The notes: generated from the letters alone by a model not told the origin. A stretch of 64,000 nucleotides of DNA from DAIQON01 sp036787835 (GCA_036787835.1 DAIQON010000001.1:1-64000); one strand, 5' to 3'. Numbered from the stretch's first letter, positions 35,814-43,926 are shown. Numbers and translations: made by a program.

Positions 35814-35890
35814 TGGAGCCACCTATCGGAATCGAACCGATGACCCCCGCTTTACGAAAGCGATGCTCTGGCCAACTGAGCTAAGGTGGC
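35814..35890 (-). tRNA. tRNA-Thr (anticodon CGT)
   Basis: A 77-base cloverleaf with acceptor GCCACCT/AGGTGGC, anticodon loop TTCGTAA, T-arm GGTTCGATTCC and encoded CCA. It forms one edge of the single-gene array that ends at tRNA-Asp. Confidence 0.96.
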
Positions 35891-35909
35891 ATCCTAGCAG
35901 AGTATTATA

Positions 35910-36656
35910 TCAAAGAGCCACTTCTTCGATTTGGGCAAACTCTGGAGCTGATAAGGAGGCCATAAGTTGCTCTTGCTCATTGGCAATTTTTGCATCCGTA
36001 ATCATCTGAGCAGCGATTTGAGTATAAACTTTACGCTCCCCTTCACCTCTTGTAGTACCTCTAATTGCAAAGCCAAGTGCTAACGCCCCCACAGCAAATT
36101 TACCAAAACCTGGCTCCATATCATTTGTAACTGATGCAAGCCATATTGCGCTAAATTTCTCTGCCATAGATTCTTTACCCTCAACAGTAGGCTTTATCTT
36201 AAGCATCTCACCTGAATGTTGCTTATACTCCTTATTTCTACCCCAAGCCCAGATCGCTTTATAGGACTCATGTCCTATTACAATAGCAGTCGCTAATTTG
36301 CCTAGTTTAGACACTTTAGGTCCAATCAGCATCCCAACGCCAATTTCAATAGCCGCAATAGTGTCAGCAGGCGGATCAAGATATGCACCCGCTTCAGTTG
36401 TGCCTCTACCAGATTTGGGAAACAACCTGTCCCAAAGTCTGCCTATGTTTCCCTCGGCATCCGAAGCTCCTGTCGCAAGAACACGTCTATGTGCATGTTT
36501 TTTGCCAGTTGCTAGCTTGTATGCTGCTGTCATACCCAAAACAGTAGGTCTGGCAACCGTGAAGCCCGTGGCAACCGTGACTATTTTATCACTAGGCTCA
36601 ACATCGCTTGGAGCAATTTCAAGACTTCGATTTACTAGCGGTCTAAAGATTCCCAT
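35910..36656 (-). CDS. Array gene: unknown protein
   Basis: About 248 residues starting at ATG 36656; an upstream in-frame TTG falls next to the -10 box and is excluded. The protein is Ala/Gly-rich with weakly hydrophobic stretches (about 95-125 and 190-210) but no clear membrane topology. No family recognised. Promoter of the array family at 36667-36695; the leader would be only 3-4 bases. Confidence 0.6.
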   Translation of the reverse strand: MGIFRPLVNRSLEIAPSDVEPSDKIVTVATGFTVARPTVLGMTAAYKLATGKKHAHRRVLATGASDAEGNIGRLWDRLFPKSGRGTTEAGAYLDPPADTIAAIEIGVGMLIGPKVSKLGKLATAIVIGHESYKAIWAWGRNKEYKQHSGEMLKIKPTVEGKESMAEKFSAIWLASVTNDMEPGFGKFAVGALALGFAIRGTTRGEGERKVYTQIAAQMITDAKIANEQEQLMASLSAPEFAQIEEVAL

Positions 36657-36666
36657 AATTATCAAT

Positions 36667-36695
36667 ACTATAACATTTTACTGTATTTTACTCAA
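36667..36695 (-). promoter_or_regulatory. Array-type promoter
   Basis: TTGAGT (36695-36690), 17-base spacer ending in ATGT, TATAGT (36672-36667). Start codon 10 bases beyond. Confidence 0.65.
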
Positions 36696-36702
36696 GTATT
36701 AT

Positions 36703-37806
36703 TTAGGCTGGTTGTTTTAGTAAACTATCGGCTATTTCATGAGTTGCCATTAGGGCAGCTTCTTTCTGTGCCCTCTTAGCCTCAAGCGCTTGATGTATAG
36801 AAACGCTCGCATCAGGCCTTAGTTGTCCCGTATTGGAATCTGCAAGTTCAAGAAACGGAACGGCAATGCCTTGGTTATGCAAATAGTTTCCTAGGTATTC
36901 GTTTGATCCTAAACTGGCTTCAATTTCGCTATTAGTTGCTTGGGGATTTTCAGTAAGATAACTTCCCTTGGCGGCAGCCAGTTTGCTTAATAGCTTGGTT
37001 GATATATGTCCTAGTTCTTGTTCAACTTCGGGAATACTGGCTAGTTCTGGTTTAATTATGTATTCCTGAATTACCTGATGAACAAAGTCCCTATCCATTG
37101 GATATATCTCAGCCAATAACTCTGCATCGGTTTGACCTCTTAACCTTAATTCGGTTTCTCGGTGAACACTAATAAGTTTTTCTACGAACTGAAGTTCAAG
37201 TTTCGGCACAATGAAGGATACTCCTCCAAAATCTACTGCCTCTGAGGTGTCATACAAAAAATCCTGGGACATTCCACGCAAAACTTTAGTAGAATCTAGT
37301 GGATATATTTCTTGCCCGCCAAATACTGCCCTAAATCTATCTGAATGCTCAATGTTAGAGTAGTCTGCGTCTTTGACCGCATATATTTCAAAATCACTAT
37401 GAGATCTAAATGGAGTATCGGATTCAGACTTCTGTCTGTTACTAACATTACCTTGAATCGCAAGTTCTGCGCCAACTCCCTTACCAAATAAATATTGGAT
37501 TTCTCGACCCTCGTCGACCTGAGGCATAAGAGCTTGAGCCAAAACTACTTTTGCAGTAAAAGTATCAATATCCGGCATGATTATTCCATCTTCAGAAGTT
37601 TTCTCATGCCAAGCTTTGAGGTCGTCTAGTTGTTGATCTGTAGGATCAGCAACTAGTAACCCTGACTCATTCATGCTTAGTCCAAATTCACTATTAAAAT
37701 AGCTGACGATACTGCCTACTCGAGCAGCATTATCGAATTCATTGCCAGCAATAGCAGATTCGGGCTCTTGGGTTGGATTGGGCATAACTTCGAGTTGATT
37801 GGGCAT
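36703..37806 (-). CDS. Array gene: possible nucleotidyltransferase-like protein
   Basis: A 367-residue soluble protein. A segment near residues 108-200 (GVGAELAIQGNV, FRSHSDFEIYAV, FIVPKLELQFVEKL) has the strand order and spaced acidic residues of minimal nucleotidyltransferases such as AbiEii-type proteins, but the match is loose. The C-terminal 130 residues are helical. The leader is A-rich (AAAAACAAAAAT before the ATG) without an SD. Function unknown. Confidence 0.6.
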   Translation of the reverse strand: MPNQLEVMPNPTQEPESAIAGNEFDNAARVGSIVSYFNSEFGLSMNESGLLVADPTDQQLDDLKAWHEKTSEDGIIMPDIDTFTAKVVLAQALMPQVDEGREIQYLFGKGVGAELAIQGNVSNRQKSESDTPFRSHSDFEIYAVKDADYSNIEHSDRFRAVFGGQEIYPLDSTKVLRGMSQDFLYDTSEAVDFGGVSFIVPKLELQFVEKLISVHRETELRLRGQTDAELLAEIYPMDRDFVHQVIQEYIIKPELASIPEVEQELGHISTKLLSKLAAAKGSYLTENPQATNSEIEASLGSNEYLGNYLHNQGIAVPFLELADSNTGQLRPDASVSIHQALEAKRAQKEAALMATHEIADSLLKQPA

Positions 37807-37833
37807 ATTTTTGTTTTTAATATTTACATTAAT

Positions 37834-37862
37834 ATACTATCATAAAATTTTACTTTAGTCAA
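37834..37862 (-). promoter_or_regulatory. Array-type promoter
   Basis: TTGACT (37862-37857), 17-base spacer AAAGTAAAATTTTATGA, TAGTAT (37839-37834). Confidence 0.75.
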
Positions 37863-37904
37863 TCTTTAACAGATTAAATAGCCTAGGGATATATTACTAT
37901 ATAT

Positions 37905-37933
37905 TTGACTTTTACCATAAGCTTTGTTATAAT
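37905..37933 (+). promoter_or_regulatory. Array-type promoter on the plus strand
   Basis: TTGACT (37905-37910), 17-base spacer containing CATAAGCTT, perfect TATAAT (37928-37933). It is back-to-back with the promoter at 37834-37862. Confidence 0.8.
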
Positions 37934-37976
37934 ATATATTAGAAAGCATCCCGTCTATGGGTTAACAAAAACAAAA

Positions 37977-38537
37977 ATGGAAACGCAAACTTTAGAACCG
38001 ATAACAGCTGAGCCGATTTTAAACGATACCGCAATGAGTCAGATAGAATCAATTGGTTTAGCTGAGACTTTTGACATACCTCCCCAAACCCAAGTCGAAG
38101 AAGCTGGTGCGGAGGATGTTGCTGAATTATCCCTAAAACAAAAATTTATGAAGAGCGTAGCCGCTAGAGCAATAACTGAAGTAGCTGGTGTTGGAATTGA
38201 TGCAATGCTTATGGGAGCCGGTAGTGCAGGAGTTGGTTTAATGGCTAATGTTGGAGCCAGGGAGTCTTTCGCCTCCGCTGCCGACCTTGCAATACTTAAT
38301 AAACTTTCACCTAACGAAAAAACCAATAGCCACGATCTACCTAAGTCGAGATTACGAAGAATAGGTCACTTTGCGGCTGTTATGGCTACGGCCATAGCTG
38401 CACAAAAAGTTGGTCCTGGGATAATGGAACATATTCCTGGAAACTTTAATCATGGCTTGGGACATTTTGCAGTACCGCTAACTAGTAAAGTTGGTGCTAC
38501 AACTTGGCTAAATCGGATTCTTAGCCGACATCTATAA
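37977..38537 (+). CDS. Array gene: unknown Ala-rich protein
   Basis: 186 residues from ATG 37977. A longer in-frame TTG start at 37905 is the -35 box itself and is excluded. The protein has an acidic N-terminus and a weakly hydrophobic Ala/Gly-rich body (about 80-110 and 130-170), like the gene at 35910-36656, with a shared feel of IGHFAAVMATAIAAQKVGPG versus LGKLATAIVIGHE. No family recognised. It is the only array gene on the plus strand. A-rich leader with AAAAACAAAAATGG. Confidence 0.6.
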   Translation: METQTLEPITAEPILNDTAMSQIESIGLAETFDIPPQTQVEEAGAEDVAELSLKQKFMKSVAARAITEVAGVGIDAMLMGAGSAGVGLMANVGARESFASAADLAILNKLSPNEKTNSHDLPKSRLRRIGHFAAVMATAIAAQKVGPGIMEHIPGNFNHGLGHFAVPLTSKVGATTWLNRILSRHL

Positions 38538-38544
38538 AATAATG

Positions 38545-38592
38545 CCACATGAGCAGTATTTAGTCCACGTAGCGAGACGTGGTAGAAGATGT
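38545..38592 (-). repeat. Decayed copy of the array spacer
   Basis: On the minus strand this reads CTCGCTACG, a shortened middle, AAATAC and ATGTGGCATTATTT, in the order of the intact spacers (CGCTACGGCCCGCCA, AATACCAC, GTGGTATTATTT). It now points into the 3' end of the plus-strand gene and has lost its -35. Confidence 0.5.
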
Positions 38593-38617
38593 TTGGATCT
38601 ATGTTACACAGAATAGA

Positions 38618-39043
38618 CTAAGTAACAGAAAGAATACCAGTAGTTAATAATCTAATGCTATTTTCTTCTGGGCTTATTCCAATCCTCTCCATCAATTCAG
38701 AAGCTTCTATATCACCATTAACACCTACCCACAGTGTATATTCTGCTATATCGGTTGTGGCAAATGGATTTACTGTTTTATCTGACCACGCCTCACCAAA
38801 AAAGTCTAGTGGTACGCCTACAAAGTGGGCTCTACTATCCATTTCCCTTAACCAGCCCTCGAACTCACTGAGAGAAGTTGCTCTCTCCTCTTTAATTAGA
38901 TCGACAGCTATCTGGGTAGGAACGCCGGCATGATTGTATCTTCGGTCTGAAGACATAAGATCATCCATGTGGCTAATAATAGCCCTAATTTCAGGTGGGC
39001 ATGGTGTTTTACTTTGTTCATTTAGACCATCATCGCGAAGCAT
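38618..39043 (-). CDS. Array gene: unknown small acidic protein
   Basis: A 141-residue acidic protein without membrane segments or recognised motifs. The -10 box at 39051-39056 ends 7 bases before the ATG, so the mRNA would be leaderless. Confidence 0.6.
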   Translation of the reverse strand: MLRDDGLNEQSKTPCPPEIRAIISHMDDLMSSDRRYNHAGVPTQIAVDLIKEERATSLSEFEGWLREMDSRAHFVGVPLDFFGEAWSDKTVNPFATTDIAEYTLWVGVNGDIEASELMERIGISPEENSIRLLTTGILSVT

Positions 39044-39050
39044 AAAACAA

Positions 39051-39079
39051 ACAATACCACATAAATTAATATCTGTCTA
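39051..39079 (-). promoter_or_regulatory. Array-type promoter, leaderless
   Basis: TAGACA (39079-39074), 17-base spacer ending TTTATGTGG, TATTGT (39056-39051). The ATG at 39043 coincides with the expected start of transcription. It resembles the palindrome promoters at 40.6, 41.7 and 42.7 kb with one arm mutated. Confidence 0.65.
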
Positions 39080-39111
39080 TATGGTGCTGGTTCGAGTCGG
39101 ATTTTCGAACT

Positions 39112-39342
39112 TCAATAGTCGTGAACGCCTAAATCAGACCTTAGCTGTTCTAAACCAAGCTCTGCCACTGGAGTTATTACTCTGCATATTGCCGCCATAG
39201 GGCATATCTCAGTCTCTACTAAGCTAGCACCTCCCCAACTGACTATCGAGTCGAGCGTTGTTTGACATGTTTCAGTATCAACAGTCTCTGGACACTTACC
39301 CAGTCTGTTACCACTAGCACATGGAGGTCTATAATTACTCAT
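39112..39342 (-). CDS. Array gene: small Cys-containing protein
   Basis: A 76-residue frame with six Cys (CASG, GKC, TETC, ICPMAAIC), suggesting a metal site or disulfides. No family recognised. A possible promoter (TTGCTA at 39389-39384, 18 bases, TAAAAT at 39365-39360) precedes it. Coding status rests on position and composition. Confidence 0.5.
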   Translation of the reverse strand: MSNYRPPCASGNRLGKCPETVDTETCQTTLDSIVSWGGASLVETEICPMAAICRVITPVAELGLEQLRSDLGVHDY

Positions 39343-39396
39343 ATTTTACAGATTACAGCATTTTAGAAATCGGGACAAAAAGATAGCAATTACAGT

Positions 39397-39430
39397 ACAG
39401 GCCGTGGCTAAAGAGATGTGGAACTATTTT
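39397..39430 (-). repeat. Array spacer motif, copy 1 (divergent)
   Basis: On the minus strand AAAATAGTTCCACATCTC then GCCACGGCC. It keeps the AATAGTTCCACA block, but the tRNA-like CCCGCCA end is mutated. Confidence 0.65.
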
Positions 39431-39452
39431 CTACTGAATAATGTTAGCCACT

Positions 39453-40607
39453 TCACTGCTTAGATGTCAAAAACTCTATATTAAATCTTTCTTGTATCGC
39501 AGTTCTCAAAGCTTCCTCAGTTAGATCAATGTCTTTACCTACAAATTCCTGTAGTAATTGCATCTGAAAAGCGTTTATATATCTGGCTATTTCATTTGCC
39601 TGCATAGAATCGACTCGTGAGCCTAGCCGCTCAATCTCTTTTTCAAGCTCAGGGCTGTCTGATAAGCTAGCAAGTAGTCTACAATTTGCTAGTAAATCTT
39701 CTTTATCTGTCTGTGGGTTTTGATGCTTAGTCTGGGCATATAATATAGCGTTCGCACGAGTAGCATCTGTTATACCTCGTAATATTGATGTCCGTTCAGG
39801 AATTAATATTGCCCTAATGTCACTGGGCGGAACAATGTTCGCAGCTAGTAGTTCTGTTTTATATGCAGTTGGATTACCCACCTTGAACTCAGCCTCTATA
39901 TCTTTAACTACGATTCCATGGCCATAACCACTCCCTGTATCTCTCTGCTCAGGCTTAGCTCCGTAGGTCCTAATGTTTGGTCTTATCAGCACGCTAACAT
40001 TGCCTGGAGGTATATGAGGAGATGCCTTGTACTGGTCTAGCGAAATACTATCTACACCTTGGTAGCTACCGCCCTGCTTAATACGGAGGCCACTCATTTG
40101 TGGTGCTACAGTGTCTAATGTGGGGTCGTTTGGGCGTAAGGCATTTACACGATTCTTGAAGTTATTACTCTGAATACCAAACCGCAAAATTTGGAATATA
40201 TTACCCGCTTTTGTGTAGTGGGTTAAAGGTCCTTCATGATCAGCATCCTTTGCTGAATATGGCTCCCTGCCTATGAAAGGTTGTTTTATTTCTTCCAAAG
40301 CACTTGCAAAATTCTGAGCTACAGTTTCAGTTTGAGGAGTTTGTTTCTCGCCAACTGAGGTATCTCCAAACGCTTTATCTACTTCCTGTCGAGCAAGATC
40401 TACGCTTTCCTCGGATGAAACAGTCTGTGTGTCTGTTGCTTCTCTGTCTATAGTAACTGGTCTAGAATCAGCAGCTATAGCAGAATGCTGTGCTGCTATT
40501 TGCTCAGTTAAATTTGCCGGTACATAGAATCCATGTTCACCCGGCATACCAAGCACAAACTCATTATAATCTACTGGGGCCGGGGATACGTGTTCTTGTA
40601 TAGTCAT
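39453..40607 (-). CDS. Array gene: possible ADP-ribosyltransferase-like protein
   Basis: 384 residues from ATG 40607 (an upstream ATG at 40643 overlaps the promoter). After an acidic Ser/Thr-rich first third, residues from about 130 read LTHYTKAGNIFQILRFGIQS, the pattern by which DarT- and PARP-like folds begin (HxT then ILxxG). GVDSISLDQYKAS and PSDIRAILIP later fit such a fold. Catalytic residues cannot be assigned with certainty. The C-terminal 100 residues are helical. Palindrome promoter at 40634-40662. Confidence 0.6.
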   Translation of the reverse strand: MTIQEHVSPAPVDYNEFVLGMPGEHGFYVPANLTEQIAAQHSAIAADSRPVTIDREATDTQTVSSEESVDLARQEVDKAFGDTSVGEKQTPQTETVAQNFASALEEIKQPFIGREPYSAKDADHEGPLTHYTKAGNIFQILRFGIQSNNFKNRVNALRPNDPTLDTVAPQMSGLRIKQGGSYQGVDSISLDQYKASPHIPPGNVSVLIRPNIRTYGAKPEQRDTGSGYGHGIVVKDIEAEFKVGNPTAYKTELLAANIVPPSDIRAILIPERTSILRGITDATRANAILYAQTKHQNPQTDKEDLLANCRLLASLSDSPELEKEIERLGSRVDSMQANEIARYINAFQMQLLQEFVGKDIDLTEEALRTAIQERFNIEFLTSKQ

Positions 40608-40633
40608 CTTTTTTGTTTTTACTTTATATATTA

Positions 40634-40662
40634 ATAATACCACATAAAGTGGTATTTGTCTA
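40634..40662 (-). promoter_or_regulatory. Array promoter with palindromic spacer
   Basis: TAGACA (40662-40657), 17-base spacer, TATTAT (40639-40634). The spacer and first -10 bases form AATACCAC-N5-GTGGTATT (40636-40656), an operator-like dyad. Confidence 0.75.
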
Positions 40663-40665
40663 TAT

Positions 40666-40698
40666 GGCGGGCCGTAGCGAAAGAGTTGTGGAACTATT
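40666..40698 (-). repeat. Array spacer motif, copy 2
   Basis: On the minus strand AATAGTTCCACA, six bases, then CGCTACGGCCCGCCA. The TAG stop of the 40694-41701 gene lies inside the first block. Confidence 0.8.
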
Positions 40699-41701
40699 TT
40701 ACATCAGCTACAGCTGGAACAACTGTCGCTATAGCTTTGTCTTGATCACCACCATATAGAGTTTCCACTATATAGTAAGTTGCCGCCATAAAATTGTTGA
40801 GTTTATAGGGTTGTCTACGAAGAAGTCTATATATGCCGGGATCTAAACTATCAACTCTTTGAGCGAATTCACGTAGTCCATCAGTACTATGACGAGCTTC
40901 CAGCATTGCCTGAAAAATTGCGGGATCTTTCGCAATTAACAGCTCCATACCATATGCTGCAAAAGCCGGCGTAGGTGCACCACCAAATCGATTATGTCTA
41001 GAGGTAGGAAACCAATAACTGCGTGGGATTTTAATCTCCTCTTCACCTACACGAACGGTTTGAGCACCTCCCCAATCCGAGAAGCCATTAGGCTTACTTA
41101 GAGCTTCAGTGACATAGCGATGTGCTAGTAACTCCGCAAAACCTTCCTCGAAATAGCTGCCTAATCGTTCGTTAAACCCATCATCAACATTAAAACCACT
41201 ACGTATACTGTAGGAATCAATAGTATCTTGATCTCTCATATATATAATAGTTGGTCTTCTTCTATTAGCATGAGACTCTTCATGAACTAATATAGCCTCA
41301 GTAATACCGGATCCATTACCTTCCTCAAGATCTTTGTTTCTTATTACATATGTGACATCTGAGCTAGGATAGTGTGCTCCAATTGTCTTCCCTTCATCAC
41401 TCGTCTGCTTGCCCACAATCTTCTCTAAAACGGGTACTTGATCGGTGGCAACAGCGATAAACGGATGTAATCTAAGACCATACTCTTCTAAGAAGCTTTG
41501 AACTCTTTCGGCATCAATCCCAGACTCATCGTGGTCTAACTCACTATACATTCGGCTTCGAAATAGTTCATTTTGAGCTTCAATGCTAGCAATGTCTTCT
41601 GGTTCTCCAGGACTCAAACGATCACCATATATTGGACCGTTGTCCTCAACACGAATATAGCTTGCATTTCCTATCAGCTCTGTTTGTAGTTGATTTACCA
41701 T
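40694..41701 (-). CDS. Array gene: putative zinc metallopeptidase (HExxH)
   Basis: 335 residues from ATG 41701. The zinc site is VHEESH (about 152-157) and a downstream EEGFAELLAHRY could supply the third ligand, as in gluzincins. No signal peptide or membrane segment. A longer start at 41719 would overlap the promoter palindrome. Its -10 box ends 6 bases before the ATG, so the mRNA should be leaderless. The stop codon belongs to the repeated spacer. Confidence 0.7.
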   Translation of the reverse strand: MVNQLQTELIGNASYIRVEDNGPIYGDRLSPGEPEDIASIEAQNELFRSRMYSELDHDESGIDAERVQSFLEEYGLRLHPFIAVATDQVPVLEKIVGKQTSDEGKTIGAHYPSSDVTYVIRNKDLEEGNGSGITEAILVHEESHANRRRPTIIYMRDQDTIDSYSIRSGFNVDDGFNERLGSYFEEGFAELLAHRYVTEALSKPNGFSDWGGAQTVRVGEEEIKIPRSYWFPTSRHNRFGGAPTPAFAAYGMELLIAKDPAIFQAMLEARHSTDGLREFAQRVDSLDPGIYRLLRRQPYKLNNFMAATYYIVETLYGGDQDKAIATVVPAVADVK

Positions 41702-41707
41702 AAATAA

Positions 41708-41736
41708 ATAATACCACATAAAGTGGTATTTGTCCA
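41708..41736 (-). promoter_or_regulatory. Array promoter with palindromic spacer, leaderless
   Basis: TGGACA (41736-41731), 17-base spacer, TATTAT (41713-41708), dyad AATACCAC-N5-GTGGTATT at 41710-41730. ATG at 41701 is the expected +1. Confidence 0.75.
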
Positions 41737-41739
41737 GAT

Positions 41740-41773
41740 GGCGGGCCGTAGCGGGCCAGGTGTGGAACTATTT
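41740..41773 (-). repeat. Array spacer motif, copy 3
   Basis: On the minus strand AAATAGTTCCACA, CCT, then GGCCCGC-TAC-GGCCCGC-CA: a direct repeat of GGCCCGC. The TAG stop of the GNAT gene is inside it. Confidence 0.8.
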
Positions 41774-42265
41774 CACTACGGATTTGACGAAAACTGCATC
41801 TTCGCCTGCTCCTAAACCATATAAATCCGTTATCTCTTCAAGCTGATAGCCATGATCCATAAGAAAACTAATCATTTCCGTATTAGTAGTTTTAGTGTCA
41901 ACTACCACTCCACTACATTCAGGATAATCTTCAGTGGTTGCTTCTACTTCTGTATTACGCAGCAAGAAGCTACCAACATACCTCCCCCTAGCATCAGGCG
42001 ACACAGATATATTTCTTATTTCAACCATACCTGGACGTGTCTCGTGCCGCTGATACACAACTGTACCAATGGGTACTCTTCCAGCATAGCCAAGCATCGC
42101 TCTCTTATTGCCCTTTGCTATTTGTGCTTCTGTTTTTTGCACCCAATCAAGATAGTTCGGGTAGTCTGTAGTAGATGGTATCCATAATCTAGGTCGCTCA
42201 AGAACACCAACAACATTGCCAAGTTCGCTTGGACTATGTTCATTCGTAAAACGAAAATCTGCCAT
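41768..42265 (-). CDS. Array gene: GNAT-family N-acetyltransferase
   Basis: A 165-residue GNAT enzyme. The acetyl-CoA site is VEIRNISVSPDARGRYVGSF (motif A, residues about 95-115) with TNTEMISFLMDHGYQLEE as motif B. Substrate unknown. Leaderless promoter; the stop codon lies within the repeated spacer. Confidence 0.8.
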   Translation of the reverse strand: MADFRFTNEHSPSELGNVVGVLERPRLWIPSTTDYPNYLDWVQKTEAQIAKGNKRAMLGYAGRVPIGTVVYQRHETRPGMVEIRNISVSPDARGRYVGSFLLRNTEVEATTEDYPECSGVVVDTKTTNTEMISFLMDHGYQLEEITDLYGLGAGEDAVFVKSVVK

Positions 42266-42272
42266 AGAACAA

Positions 42273-42299
42273 AAAATACCATAAAAATGGTACTTTGAA
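42273..42299 (-). promoter_or_regulatory. Array-type promoter, leaderless (variant)
   Basis: TTCAAA-like -35 near 42299-42294, short 15-base spacer, TATTTT (42278-42273). An imperfect dyad AATACCAT-N4-ATGGTA sits in the spacer. ATG 42265 is 8 bases beyond the -10. Confidence 0.55.
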
Positions 42300-42313
42300 T
42301 ATTGATTATGCTT

Positions 42314-42343
42314 GGCGGGCCGTAGCTGACCGATGTGGAACCT
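42314..42343 (-). repeat. Array spacer motif, copy 4
   Basis: On the minus strand AGGTTCCACA, eight bases, then AGCTACGGCCCGCCA. Confidence 0.75.
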
Positions 42344-42718
42344 CTACTCTTTAGGCTCTGCTGCAACTTCTTCAGGAAATGCGAGCAACACCATTTCGCT
42401 TTGACGTTCGGGGCCGACCCCATCTTTTACACGCGAGTAGACCCCTATTTGCTGACCGTCTTCGGCCTGCGCAATACCATTTTGTGTCCACGCGATTACG
42501 CGATTACCAATAGCGGCACCTCGTGGTATATTAGTACCCCCCGTCCATGTGAGGATATAAGCCGCATCTGCCTGCTCGGCAGCGAAGCTGAGTATCCCAC
42601 TAAATAGTTCATCCATACGCTTATCGCCAAGCTTAGCTTTCAAAGGTCTACCACCAGCCTCAATTAAAGGTATCGGGGTAACAGTAATTTCTAATCCTTG
42701 ACCAGAATGCGCACTCAT
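42344..42718 (-). CDS. Array gene: unknown small protein
   Basis: A 124-residue soluble protein with an alpha/beta look (AAYILTWTGGTNIPRGAAIG, NRVIAWTQNG) and an acidic tail. No family recognised. Leaderless promoter at 42726-42754. The repeated spacer begins right after its stop. Confidence 0.6.
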   Translation of the reverse strand: MSAHSGQGLEITVTPIPLIEAGGRPLKAKLGDKRMDELFSGILSFAAEQADAAYILTWTGGTNIPRGAAIGNRVIAWTQNGIAQAEDGQQIGVYSRVKDGVGPERQSEMVLLAFPEEVAAEPKE

Positions 42719-42725
42719 AAAATAA

Positions 42726-42754
42726 ATAATACCACTTTATGTGGTATTTGTCTA
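42726..42754 (-). promoter_or_regulatory. Array promoter with palindromic spacer, leaderless
   Basis: TAGACA (42754-42749), 17-base spacer, TATTAT (42731-42726), dyad AATACCAC-N5-GTGGTATT at 42728-42748. ATG 42718 is at the expected +1. Confidence 0.75.
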
Positions 42755-42757
42755 TAT

Positions 42758-42793
42758 GGCGGGCCGTAGCGGGCCAGGTGTGGAATTATTTTA
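42758..42793 (-). repeat. Array spacer motif, copy 5
   Basis: On the minus strand AAAATAATTCCACA, CCT, then GGCCCGC-TAC-GGCCCGC-CA, nearly identical to copy 3. Confidence 0.8.
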
Positions 42794-42808
42794 CTTTAAG
42801 CACTCTTG

Positions 42809-43405
42809 CTAAATTGGAGGAAGTTTAAGTCGATTAGCTAGTCTAAGCTCACCTATCATTGCATCAGCTGCTATTTTCAACCCACCAGTAAGCATCCATG
42901 TTCCAAGCCACGTTCCACGGCCACTGTTTACGTTACCCTCCGGTAGTTCGAGTTTAGCTCTATCATAAATATAAATGACTCCGTATAAGCCCATAAGTGC
43001 AAATGTAATAGGGTTGCCATAGAGTGCATCGGGCATTTTGATCTTTAGAGCCTCTATATCTCCGAAATGTGTTACGCCCCTTTCATCATCGTCACTAATA
43101 GTTGGCGGCCCTAATCGACTTTGCCCGCTAAAAAGTACTGTCTCTTGGCTAAAACCCAATGAAGCTACCGCCTCTAGAAGTTCGGCTTCAATTCTATCGT
43201 AGTCCTCAGAATTCATAGACCTAGGATTTTCTACTTTACTATTGAAGAGAGGCACATCAGTTCTTTCTTCATATTCTAGGGTGTATTGTTCTTCATCTTG
43301 ACCAACAATCTTATATCCTGCTTTTTGTAAAACTTTTAAGCTTGGTGCATTAGTTAATGCAACTTTTGCCATAACTTTTTCTTTACCTAATCCATCTACA
43401 GCCAA
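42809..43405 (-). pseudogene. Array gene: GNAT C-terminal part plus unknown domain (frameshifted)
   Basis: The frame begins with AVDGLGKEKVMAKVALTNAP and SLKVLQKAGYKIVG, the second half of a GNAT acetyltransferase whose first half ends in the overlapping frame at 43396-43809. A -1 shift near 43400 joins them into about 330 residues. The remaining 150 residues form a domain of unknown type with a hydrophobic segment near its C-terminus. The only start available here is TTG at 43405, so independent translation is unlikely. Confidence 0.6.
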
Positions 43406-43809
43406 CCGAGTAACTGCCGTGCCATTATACCTTTATACTGCTGTGCTTCATCTAAGTAGTATCCTATTTCGATTGGTGCATCAGGTTTCTGTGTAAGCTT
43501 TATAAAACCAGCTAATCTCGGTTCAAACCTTTTTGCAAGGTGTTCACTTTCATTTATTGAAGTGTCCCAGATACCAAAACGGAGCTCGTTATCCCCCTGA
43601 AGTTCGTTCCTTTCCGCTACAGACTCTGGCGTCGTATAATTACCTGCCGTGTCATCTCCGTGCTGACTAAGGTGATCCCTATTTCTATCTATTAGGTCAA
43701 ACATAGTCTGTGAGTCCTCTGGAGTAACTTGTCTAAGTAATATATATCCATCTAGAGAAATTTCTAGTGGTTCTGCCTGTTCTGGGCTTCCTGGTAGAGC
43801 TTCTGGCAT
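43396..43809 (-). pseudogene. Array gene: GNAT N-terminal part (frameshifted)
   Basis: A 137-residue frame with the RimJ/RimL-type start (LDGYILLRQVTPEDSQTMFDLI) and the acetyl-CoA site EIGYYLDEAQQYKGIMARQL, stopping right after motif A. The rest of the domain continues in another phase at 42809-43405. Either a mutation, a sequencing error or a programmed shift. Promoter at 43855-43883, with an unusually long A-rich leader for this array. Confidence 0.6.
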
Positions 43810-43854
43810 AGTGTTTTATTTGTTTCTTCTTTAATTTTTAAAAAACTTATATCA

Positions 43855-43883
43855 ATACTAGCATAAGCTTTACTATTTGTCAA
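43855..43883 (-). promoter_or_regulatory. Array-type promoter
   Basis: TTGACA (43883-43878), 17-base spacer AATAGTAAAGCTTATGC, TAGTAT (43860-43855). Confidence 0.75.
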
Positions 43884-43890
43884 TATCATT

Positions 43891-43926
43891 GGCGGCCCGT
43901 AGCGGAAGAGATGTGGAACTATTTTA
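43891..43926 (-). repeat. Array spacer motif, copy 6
   Basis: On the minus strand TAAAATAGTTCCACA, six bases, then CCGCTACGGGCCGCCA. It begins with the stop codon of the 43924-44562 gene. Confidence 0.75.
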
